From DAOTTX01 sp034437515 (GTDB lineage: Bacteria; Chloroflexota; Anaerolineae; Aggregatilineales; Phototrophicaceae), in the NCBI GenBank assembly GCA_034437515.1, contig DAOTTX010000216.1:1-52292 (forward strand): a stretch of DNA of 52,292 nucleotides, given 5' to 3'. Below, piece after piece: positions 1 to 6,828 of the stretch. Made by a program: the position numbers and the translations under genes. The notes under the pieces are model-generated. The model had not been told where the DNA came from and did no database searches. It saw only the letters and a program-made list of their open reading frames with translations. Within the stretch, counting starts at the first letter, position 1; the number at the start of each line of letters is the position of its first letter.

Positions 1-2
1 AG

Positions 3-173
3 ACTCTACTGAAAAAAGGTCATTTTGCCGAAAATTTGACCCGTTATCACACCACTTTGAACCTCTATGACCCACGTTTTTCGGGTCATATTGAGTTCTT
101 TCAGCGGAGTCTGGTCACACAGACCAACAAACAGGGAATGGTTGGCTCCTGCGCGTGGCCTAGCAGACTGTAA
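3..173 (+). CDS. 3' end of an unidentified protein gene (partial)
   Basis: One frame is open from the left edge to a TAA at 171-173, giving the last 56 residues of a protein whose start lies outside the window. The tail is rich in aromatic and basic residues (it contains YHTTLNLYDPRF and ends in CAWPSRL) and has no domain I recognise. It would be convergent with selD, 20 bases from the selD stop. A perfect 8-bp inverted repeat (66-73 with 83-90, 9-base loop) lies inside it. If the frame is not coding, that hairpin would be an intergenic structure instead. The coding call rests only on the open frame and a plausible residue mix. Confidence 0.35.
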   Translation, partial: TLLKKGHFAENLTRYHTTLNLYDPRFSGHIEFFQRSLVTQTNKQGMVGSCAWPSRL

Positions 174-193
174 TGATGCTCAACACAACCACC

Positions 194-1246
194 CTAACGC
201 TTTATGATGATACCTGCGTCACCAGGGATCACCTCCCCGATGCGTGCCACCTCATGGTCGCTGAGTGCTTTCAGCAGCTGCTCGGATTTCGACGGCTCGA
301 CAGCGATGAGCAGCCCGCCCGATGTCTGTGGATCGTAAAGCAGGCTTTTATCCGTCTCGTTGAACTCACCTCGATACACAACCTGTGACTCAAAGTGAAC
401 ACGGTTGCGACCTGTCCCACCGGGGACGATCTCGCTGGCAGCGTAATCGACCGCACCAGGTAGCCAACGTAAGCGATCATAGTCCAGCCGGAGTGTACAG
501 CGGCTAGCACGCGCCATCTCATAGGCATGACCAACCAGACTGTAGCCCGTGATATCCGTCATCGCACGGACGCCGACCGATAATGCGCCTCGCATCGCCG
601 CACGGTTCAGCCGCTTCATCGAGGTCACCGCCGCCGCCAGATGTGCAGCCTCGACAAGCCCACGTTTGAGGGCGGTCGTCACTACACCCGTGCCCAGCGG
701 TTTCGTCAAAATCAGATGATCGCCCGGCTGCGCACCACTCTTCTTGATGATCTGCGCCGGATGCACCATGCCCGTCACGGCGAGGCCATATTTTGGTTCT
801 TTATCAGTGACGGTATGTCCACCGGCGATCACAGCACCGGCAGATCGTATCGTCTCCGCACCACCGCGCAAAATCTCCGACAGAATTGCCATGTCGAGGC
901 CATCAGGGAAAGCCGCAAGGTTAATCGCCATCATCGGCTCCCCACCCATCGCATAGACGTCGCTCAGCGCGTTGGCAGCGGCAATCGCTCCGAAATCATA
1001 GGGATCGTCCACGACCGGCGGGAAGAAATCGACTGTCGAGATGATCGCCTGCGTCTCATCAACCTGATACACAGCCGCATCATCAGGTAAGTCTAGCCCA
1101 ACCAATAATTCAGGATATTCATTTGTTGGGAAAATTCCATTCAAGGGACGCAGAACCTGCGCCAGGTCACCCGGACCAAGTTTAGACGCTCACCCGGCGC
1201 AGGATGCCAGTGTGGTCAAGCGTACTTCGTGACGTTCGTCCGCCAT
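194..1246 (-). CDS. selD: Selenide, water dikinase (selenophosphate synthetase) containing selenocysteine at an in-frame UGA
   Basis: SelD makes selenophosphate from selenide and ATP, the selenium donor for Sec-tRNA. Conventional translation splits the gene. The N-terminal part starts at ATG 1246 and meets TGA at 1192-1190; the rest continues in the same frame to TAG at 196-194. Reading TGA as Sec gives a 350-residue protein, the usual SelD length, with SCAGUASK at residues 15-22. The Sec falls on the catalytic Cys position, with the essential Lys three residues later as in the E. coli enzyme. Downstream motifs are intact: AGGHT, KPLGTGV, MTDITGYSLVGH and DPQTSGGL. A candidate bacterial SECIS hairpin follows the UGA (separate entry). 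Purine-rich GAGAG precedes the ATG. Neither selA, selB nor tRNA-Sec is in the window. Confidence 0.93.
1154..1168 (-). promoter_or_regulatory. Candidate bacterial SECIS hairpin of selD
   Basis: Just after the UGA, GACCTG (1168-1163) pairs with CAGGTT (1159-1154) around a 3-base GCG loop, with one G-U pair at the base. The loop begins 27 bases after the UGA and its first base is G. Both fit the published bacterial SECIS consensus (apical loop roughly 16-37 bases downstream, a G in the first two loop positions). A competing 4-bp pairing of GGTC with GACC just upstream is possible. Judged by eye, not folded. Confidence 0.55.
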
Positions 1247-1301
1247 GATTATCTCTCGTTTACGATCAAATATTGACCACTGTAACGCAAACAATCCAGA
1301 C

Positions 1302-1330
1302 TTGCCACGTTGTTTGTTGTGGGCTATACT
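1302..1330 (+). promoter_or_regulatory. Promoter of tRNA-Pro
   Basis: TTGCCA (1302-1307) and TATACT (1325-1330) are separated by 17 bases. This is a near-consensus housekeeping promoter ending 15 bases before the mature tRNA. The tRNA-Thr at 49671 has the same TTGCCA and a 17-base spacer. Confidence 0.8.
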
Positions 1331-1345
1331 GCGTACAGTGTAAAT

Positions 1346-1419
1346 CGGGGTATGGCGCAGCCCGGTAGCGCGCTTGCATGGGGTGCAAGAGGCCCTCGGT
1401 TCGAATCCGAGTACCCCGA
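1346..1419 (+). tRNA. tRNA-Pro (anticodon GGG)
   Basis: A 74-base cloverleaf. The acceptor stem pairs CGGGGTA (1346-1352) with TACCCCG (1412-1418), followed by discriminator A. The anticodon stem CTTGC/GCAAG encloses loop ATGGGGT with anticodon GGG, reading CCC. The T arm has TCGG TTCGAAT CCGA. CCA is not encoded. It has its own promoter upstream and a terminator directly downstream, so it is a single-gene unit. Confidence 0.96.
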
Positions 1420-1425
1420 CACCCA

Positions 1426-1449
1426 CCCACTCTAGCGAGTGGGTTTTTT
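1426..1449 (+). terminator. Intrinsic terminator after tRNA-Pro
   Basis: CCCACTC (1426-1432) pairs with GAGTGGG (1437-1443) around a TAGC loop, followed by six T (1444-1449). It ends a few bases before the stop of the convergent lipoprotein gene. Confidence 0.9.
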
Positions 1450-1452
1450 GAC

Positions 1453-1944
1453 TCACTCACGGCTATACAGTGCATCCAACGTGGTGAGCAATTCATCACG
1501 CAGCGCCAACGCGGGTGCAAAGCTGATCTCAGCGTTGGTAATGATAGAGTCCAGATCTCCCTGTTCTTCGTTGACGTACTGCTGCAACTCACCGATAGTA
1601 ATCTGCATCGCACTCAACATTAATCGACGCGCATCCACCGCACATGTCGGCACCGGACGCGAGGCAATCACTGTCACCGCACGGCGCATCTGCAAGATAT
1701 TATCGTACAACAGACGTTCCGGTTGTTGTGGTGTATCTTGCAACAAATCGTTAAACTCTTGATAGCGGAGTGCGAACGTTTGCAGCCACCCTTCCAGCAC
1801 ATCGGGGGAATCACAATCGCCCACTGTTTGTGCGGTCGGTAACGGCTCAAACGTGATCGGCGGCTGCGGGGTTACGGGTTCTTGCACACCCGCACAACCA
1901 GCACAGCAGATCACCAGGATGAAAAGCGCCCATTTGCGCACCAT
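1453..1944 (-). CDS. Small predicted lipoprotein of unknown function
   Basis: A 163-residue protein starting with a short basic N-terminus, a hydrophobic stretch and a lipobox-like Cys (LVICCAGC, about residues 10-17). It should be exported and anchored by lipid at the outer face of the membrane. After a Pro-rich linker the mature part is mostly helical, with paired Cys (GDCDSP and PTCAVD), but I recognise no domain. The start at 1944 is chosen over an upstream in-frame one (1989) because AGGAG sits 8 bases before it and the signal peptide begins there. It is convergent with tRNA-Pro and divergent from the FtsK-like gene. Confidence 0.75.
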   Translation of the reverse strand: MVRKWALFILVICCAGCAGVQEPVTPQPPITFEPLPTAQTVGDCDSPDVLEGWLQTFALRYQEFNDLLQDTPQQPERLLYDNILQMRRAVTVIASRPVPTCAVDARRLMLSAMQITIGELQQYVNEEQGDLDSIITNAEISFAPALALRDELLTTLDALYSRE

Positions 1945-2035
1945 AACAAACGCTCCTGAAATAAAGTTGTACGATTCGAAAAGTCGCATAAAATTAAGTT
2001 CATAACCAACAACTCATAGAAGTGGGAAGAACGTC

Positions 2036-3616
2036 ATGCCACAGTTACTCAGCCGTATGGATGAACTGAACTGGCTCACACCATCCATCGCGGAAATTCT
2101 AGAACAGGGGCCAAACCCACCCGGTGGTGACGGTTCGATCCGCTCACAAATCCGAGATTTACAAGCACGCCTGAACGATCTCGAAACACCGGCACGGGTG
2201 ATTAACGTCCGTCCGACACCATCGTACACACTATTTATTGTACGCGCCGAGGCGGTCGGGCGTCGTGGCAATCGAAAGAACGTCACCGCCAACGACATCA
2301 AACGCAGCTTAGGCCAAATTGCCGAAGAACGCAAGGACTGGAAGATCGGCTTTCTGCCCAAACTCAACGACATCGCCGATGCGATGGGCATCTTGCTACG
2401 TACTGACGAGCATCGTCCGCTGAGTCTGCGTCGTTTGCTTGTCCGCACGGCCTTCCGTGACCACGCCTCCACCCTGGCGTTCATCGCTGGCAACACACTC
2501 GAACAACGCTTGATCGTCGAAGACCTCGCGGAAATCGGAAATTTGCTCGTCATTGGAACAGACAACGTCAAACAGGACTTCATCAACAGTCTGCTCACAA
2601 CCTTGATCGCATTGAACACCCCCGGTGAACTGCGGGTGGTCATCGCCGGCGGCAGCGCCGATGAACATAAGCCGTTCATCAACACACCGCACGCCCTCAG
2701 CCGTTCGTTGGATACCCCAGAACTCATCAAGCGACTCATCGACGGGCTGGTGAAAGAAATGGAAAGTCGCCGCGAGTGGATGGACGAGGAAAGTGTGCCC
2801 AACATCGCCGCTTACAACCATGTGGTGCGCGACAAAGGACAGACTCGTGTGCCGCGCATCGTCCTGGTGATCGACTCACTTTCTGACCAGGGTTGGCAAG
2901 AAGCCAGCCAGGCTTGGATGTCTCAACTGATCGACATCATCGAGGACTCGGGGCGATCTGGCATTCACCTGGTGCTGGTCGCCGACCAACCCCAACCGCC
3001 TGACTTGCCCGAAGAACTTGTCAGTCTGATGCCGGTTAAGCTGGTTACGCGCACTGTCGCCGCGCCATACATCAACACGATAGAAAATTTTCACGGATCG
3101 CTCATGCGGTTCATTGATGCGGTACTGATCCAGGGTGAAGGCACGCCCATCCCGGTGGAATTATGTGCAATCACGGAGAGTGAACTGCATGGCACCGTAG
3201 AGTATTGGCAGCAAATCGGACGACAGCGCCAGACCGAGGCGCGAGGCGAGCGCATCAGTGGTAAGACAGGTGTAACGCAAACGTTACGGTCGCCAATCAC
3301 CACCAACACAGAGCTACAGACTCAACCTGACGAGGACGCCGAACTCCTCAGCCTATCCGATGAACCTAACCCGCTTGGTTTGAAAGAATCACAGCCCGAC
3401 CGACGCACGCAAAGTCAGGTCACCTTGCAACAAGCACAGGCGCTCGCTGCCTATCTCGGTTGGATCAGCATCGGCCCACTTCAAGATATTCTAGGTATGT
3501 CGCCGGAAGAAGCGAAAAAGACCATCACCGTACTTAAAACAATGGGCATCGTCGAGGAGAACGACAGCGCGACACCCCGCTTTATTCGAGCGATTGGCGG
3601 CAAAAATGAGCAGTAA
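2036..3616 (+). CDS. FtsK/SpoIIIE-like protein with degenerate Walker A and B motifs
   Basis: The 526-residue protein follows the layout of the FtsK/SpoIIIE motor. A RecA-like core spans about residues 165-375, a disordered Gln/Asp-rich linker about 390-455, and a helix-turn-helix-like tail (DILGMSPEEAKKTI) about 460-515. Core landmarks are recognisable: ALSRSLDTPE, a long helix containing EMESRREWM, then PNIAAYNHVV and SGIHLVLVADQP. The nucleotide site is broken. The P-loop position reads GTDNVKQD (residues 174-181), so the Lys and Ser/Thr of GTTGSGKS are Gln180 and Asp181. Walker B reads VLVIDSL, with the catalytic Glu replaced by Ser281. It has no membrane segments, so it is unlikely to pump DNA itself and may be a scaffold or DNA-binding pseudo-ATPase. 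Initiation signals are weak; the Met at residue 8 is an alternative start. Confidence 0.8.
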   Translation: MPQLLSRMDELNWLTPSIAEILEQGPNPPGGDGSIRSQIRDLQARLNDLETPARVINVRPTPSYTLFIVRAEAVGRRGNRKNVTANDIKRSLGQIAEERKDWKIGFLPKLNDIADAMGILLRTDEHRPLSLRRLLVRTAFRDHASTLAFIAGNTLEQRLIVEDLAEIGNLLVIGTDNVKQDFINSLLTTLIALNTPGELRVVIAGGSADEHKPFINTPHALSRSLDTPELIKRLIDGLVKEMESRREWMDEESVPNIAAYNHVVRDKGQTRVPRIVLVIDSLSDQGWQEASQAWMSQLIDIIEDSGRSGIHLVLVADQPQPPDLPEELVSLMPVKLVTRTVAAPYINTIENFHGSLMRFIDAVLIQGEGTPIPVELCAITESELHGTVEYWQQIGRQRQTEARGERISGKTGVTQTLRSPITTNTELQTQPDEDAELLSLSDEPNPLGLKESQPDRRTQSQVTLQQAQALAAYLGWISIGPLQDILGMSPEEAKKTITVLKTMGIVEENDSATPRFIRAIGGKNEQ

Positions 3617-3618
3617 GA

Positions 3619-3646
3619 AGCGGGACAGCGCCTCTACCGTCCCGCT
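3619..3646. terminator. GC-rich hairpin between convergent genes
   Basis: AGCGGGAC (3619-3626) pairs perfectly with GTCCCGCT (3639-3646) across a 12-base loop. It lies between the stop of the FtsK-like gene and the stop of the LCP gene. There is no T run on either side, so a terminator role is inferred from stem strength and position. Confidence 0.5.
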
Positions 3647-3658
3647 GAAATGATGTGC

Positions 3659-5677
3659 TTATTCGACTTCGACGATACCGTCATAAGTGCAGGAGTTGTA
3701 ATTATCACCGAGAATGACCTCGAAATCTGCTTCCCGATTGGGATCCGGCTCAACACGGATATTCTCCGGTCGCACGTTGAGCACAGACGCAATTTCGTTT
3801 AGACTGCTGCCCTTTTGCTGCCCGGTGCGGTCGATTAGGATCGTCTCTTCTTGATCGTTCGTTTCGGCTTCACCATACCAGGATGCGCGGAAGCCTTCCC
3901 AGCCCAGTCTTTGCGCCGCAACACGGTCCCAATCCAGGTTATCTGTGGCGTTGTAGACCGCAATCGTCGCGCCTTCGACCAAAACCTGGCTGTTACTCGG
4001 CGGACGGTAGAAGGCTTGCAAGACCGGTTGCATCAAATCAAAGAGCGGCTGATGTACGTTCATCGCCACACCATCATTACCAGTGACCGTAATCGGTAGG
4101 GTATGGTAGCCGAGATCAAACGTGTAGCTGCGGATTTCGCTCACGTTGAGGTTCAGCGCGATTGGCACCAACCCGAGCACATCCGTTATATCGACATTCG
4201 TATCCAAAATGGCTGTAACATCCCCCCACAACTGTGGCAGGTTTGCAAGTTGCCCCGTGTCGAGGGCGGTGCGCCACATCGAACGTAGGATTTGCTGCTG
4301 GCGGCGGCCCCGGTCGAAGTCGGTCGCGCTGCGCCTGGTACGGGCATACCAGAGTGCCTGTGCACCACTCATCTCGTAATAACCGATGTCAACGGTGTAC
4401 AGATATTCGTCTTCTTCGGAAACTTGCGCACCTTCCGGTAGTTCAGCACCAATCAAACGATAATCCTGATACGCACAGTCAACCGCGACCGGCACCCCAC
4501 CAAGTGTATCAATGATCTCCTGAAAGCCGCTGAAATTGACCCGTGCATAATACTGCACGTTGATACCAAAGTTATAATACAATGTGTCTCGCAATAGACC
4601 AAAGCCGCCGTTCGGTTCCCATCCGAGCGATTCACCGATGCCAAACACCGTGTTCAAACGCCGCATCAGCCCCTCTTCAGTCGGCACATAGACAAACAGG
4701 TCACGCGGTAAGCTCAACATGGAGACCGTACCGGTGTCCTTATTGATCGAAACCACGATCATTGTGTCCGTGCGACCTACTTCTTCGCCCGTCAGTTCGT
4801 CATCACCGCCCAACAAAACGATATTCATCAGGTTGTAGTCTCGTTGGATTTCTGGCACCTGCGTCGGCACGTTGATGCCATCGATGACCTTACCCGGTTC
4901 TGCAGTGCGTGGATAGAAGAACGGCGGTAGTGTATTGGTCGCTGTCGGCCTGATGGCGGGGACGGTGGGTTCTATTGTGCTGGTCGCGGCGCGTGTCGCT
5001 GATGGCGCGGTCGTTGCACTCGGCGGCACGACTGTCACTGACGGTTCTGATGTTGCGATTGCTATAGTCGTCGGCGGCACCGCTTCTCCCTCGTCTTGCC
5101 CGGCAGGGGTGTTCGTCGCAAAAATTACGGATCGTGGGGTATTCGTCGCAAAAATCGGTGCGGCGGGGGTGTTTGTCGATTGCGCAAGTTCTAAGTCATT
5201 GCCCTCACTGACCTGGGTGTTTGTCTCACTTGGGAGATCAGTGGGTGTATTTGTTGCCGTTTCCGTCGGAATCGTCGGAATGCTCGTTGCGGTCTGTGTT
5301 GCCGTTTCCGTCGGTGTGTGCGTTGTGGTCTGTGTTGGTGTCGCGGTCATTGATGGTAACGGGGTTGCACTCGGACTCGGTTCGGGACTCGCGGATTGCT
5401 CCGCGACCTCTGCCGTGACGTCCGTCAAATGGTCGGTGACCAGAATATTACGTGCATCCGATGGCAACGGTACATCAACGGCACCCGCACGATCCTGGGC
5501 GACCCGAGTGGCTGCCAGCGGTGCATCTTCGTAGAGCGTTTGATATTCGACGCGCTCCACAATCTGACGGACGAACGCCTCCGCCACCTGGAAACCGAAC
5601 CAGAGGCTACCGACAATGACCAGAGTCGGAATTAATCGCAGAGTGATAAAGCGGAATATCCGCGTAATAAATCTCAT
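3659..5677 (-). CDS. LytR-CpsA-Psr (LCP) family cell-wall ligase with LytR_C domain
   Basis: LCP proteins transfer undecaprenyl-linked polymers (teichoic acid-like, capsule or other glycans) onto peptidoglycan at the outer membrane face. This 672-residue version has one N-terminal membrane segment and a Thr/Pro/Ser-rich extracellular linker of about 170 residues with repeats such as IFATNTP. The LCP catalytic domain follows, with MLSLPRDLFVYVP, the GGVPVAVDC strand and the Arg-rich segment RTRRSATDFDRGRRQQQ. A LytR_C domain closes the protein (from about GATIAVYNAT). It is last in a reverse-strand operon after the kinase-like and LysM genes, with 67 bases to the LysM stop. The ATG at 5677 is preferred over a GTG at 5692; neither has a strong ribosome site. 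Confidence 0.9.
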   Translation of the reverse strand: MRFITRIFRFITLRLIPTLVIVGSLWFGFQVAEAFVRQIVERVEYQTLYEDAPLAATRVAQDRAGAVDVPLPSDARNILVTDHLTDVTAEVAEQSASPEPSPSATPLPSMTATPTQTTTHTPTETATQTATSIPTIPTETATNTPTDLPSETNTQVSEGNDLELAQSTNTPAAPIFATNTPRSVIFATNTPAGQDEGEAVPPTTIAIATSEPSVTVVPPSATTAPSATRAATSTIEPTVPAIRPTATNTLPPFFYPRTAEPGKVIDGINVPTQVPEIQRDYNLMNIVLLGGDDELTGEEVGRTDTMIVVSINKDTGTVSMLSLPRDLFVYVPTEEGLMRRLNTVFGIGESLGWEPNGGFGLLRDTLYYNFGINVQYYARVNFSGFQEIIDTLGGVPVAVDCAYQDYRLIGAELPEGAQVSEEDEYLYTVDIGYYEMSGAQALWYARTRRSATDFDRGRRQQQILRSMWRTALDTGQLANLPQLWGDVTAILDTNVDITDVLGLVPIALNLNVSEIRSYTFDLGYHTLPITVTGNDGVAMNVHQPLFDLMQPVLQAFYRPPSNSQVLVEGATIAVYNATDNLDWDRVAAQRLGWEGFRASWYGEAETNDQEETILIDRTGQQKGSSLNEIASVLNVRPENIRVEPDPNREADFEVILGDNYNSCTYDGIVEVE

Positions 5678-5744
5678 AAACGTCTTACCCACTCACCGAA
5701 AATTCAGCCCGTAGTTTAACGGAATTGCTGATGATTGAATAGCG

Positions 5745-6827
5745 TTATTCAAAGATCATAGGCACAGCGCAGGTTGCACCACGCAAGACGCGACCGGCGT
5801 CATCAACGACGATCAGACGCACCCAATACACACCCTGCCCGAACAGCGTCCCGTCAATGGTCGCCAGCACATCACGCTCGACCGGTTGTGCCGAACGTGA
5901 CCAGAACCGATAAGTCGTCTCAGTATCGGCGCGGATCTCGATACGATAAGCTGCGAAATTTGGAACCGTCGCTGAACCGCGCACATTGAAATCCCCGGTC
6001 AGGCTTTGTCCTGGCCTTGGCAGTGCAATCGTAGATTGTGGATTTTCACACCCGATCACCACTAGGTCATGGTCAGGTTCAGGCGTCCCCGCAGCGGGCA
6101 AGCGCGGTACATAGAGCACGTCACCCGGCTCAATCGCACGGATACAATTAGACTGCCGCAGGTTTTCTGTGTCGCTGCCGACCCGCTCCGCAATCAACTC
6201 GATTGTATCACCCTGTTGCACGACGTAAGCGGGCCACCCCACAGGCACTGAGCACGCTGGCAAGGTCGCAGCAGGCGTCGGCGTCGATGTCGGCGTTGGG
6301 GTCAACGTTGCCGTTGCTGTTGGCGTCGGCGTCGGCGTTGAGGTCGCTGTTAGCGTTAGAGTTGGGGTCGCTGTGGATGTCTCTGTCAAAGTGGGTGTTT
6401 TCGTCGCTGTAGATGTCTCTGTCAGCGTCGGTGTGCGCGTCGCTGTGGATGTAGATGTCACGGTCGATGTCGGTGAAAGCGATAGAGTCACGGTCAGCGT
6501 CGCAGTGACAGTCGGAGTGATTTCGGCTGTCACTTCTGTCGCTATAGATTCCGTCTGAACTTCCTCAGTGATCTCGACTGTTGTTTCCGGCGTTGGCTCG
6601 ACCGTCGGTGTTTCGGTCGGGGTCGGTTCTACGGTTGTTTCTTGCGTTGATTCAGCCGTAGATGCTTCGGTGACCTCAACTACCTCACTGACGTTCGCCA
6701 CGATGGTCGTATCATCGTCGTTATCGAGGTCGGCAATCGACAATACAATACCGAACGTAATGGCAAATGCCAGTAACGCGACTGCGGCAATCGCCGCGAC
6801 AACTTCACCGCCGATGTCTCGCTGCAT
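5745..6827 (-). CDS. Membrane-anchored LysM-domain protein with Thr/Pro-rich stalk
   Basis: A 360-residue protein with one N-terminal membrane segment (about residues 8-30), then a 150-residue low-complexity stalk built from TPT, TST and TAT units. A LysM domain follows (AYVVQQGDTIELIAERVG to PGDVLYVPRLP, about residues 195-245), expected to bind peptidoglycan or chitin-like glycans. The C-terminal domain of about 100 residues is beta-rich (PGQSLTGDFNVRGSA, YRIEIRA, GVYWVRLIVVDD) and probably immunoglobulin-like. The ATG comes one base after the stop of the upstream kinase-like gene, and GAGGG sits 5 bases before it, so the two are translationally coupled. With the LCP enzyme downstream, the operon looks dedicated to the cell envelope. 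Confidence 0.85.
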   Translation of the reverse strand: MQRDIGGEVVAAIAAVALLAFAITFGIVLSIADLDNDDDTTIVANVSEVVEVTEASTAESTQETTVEPTPTETPTVEPTPETTVEITEEVQTESIATEVTAEITPTVTATLTVTLSLSPTSTVTSTSTATRTPTLTETSTATKTPTLTETSTATPTLTLTATSTPTPTPTATATLTPTPTSTPTPAATLPACSVPVGWPAYVVQQGDTIELIAERVGSDTENLRQSNCIRAIEPGDVLYVPRLPAAGTPEPDHDLVVIGCENPQSTIALPRPGQSLTGDFNVRGSATVPNFAAYRIEIRADTETTYRFWSRSAQPVERDVLATIDGTLFGQGVYWVRLIVVDDAGRVLRGATCAVPMIFE

Positions 6828-6828
6828 T

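Noticed and set aside
66..90. Perfect 8-bp hairpin as a terminator
   Set aside because: It lies inside a frame open from the window edge and has no T run after the stem. The five T are in the loop.
1..1345. tRNA-Sec or selA/selB near selD
   Set aside because: I looked for a long-acceptor tRNA with anticodon TCA and for SelA/SelB-like frames and saw none. They may lie outside the window.
1190..1456. 88-residue reverse ORF ending at TGA 1190
   Set aside because: Only its last 18 residues are real, as the N-terminus of SelD before the Sec codon. The upstream part reads through the tRNA-Pro gene and its terminator.
4935..5534. 199-residue forward ORF rich in Val/Ala/Ser opposite the LCP gene
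   Set aside because: It is the antisense reading of the Thr/Pro repeat tract. It has no ribosome site and no domain, and the LCP frame has clear motifs.
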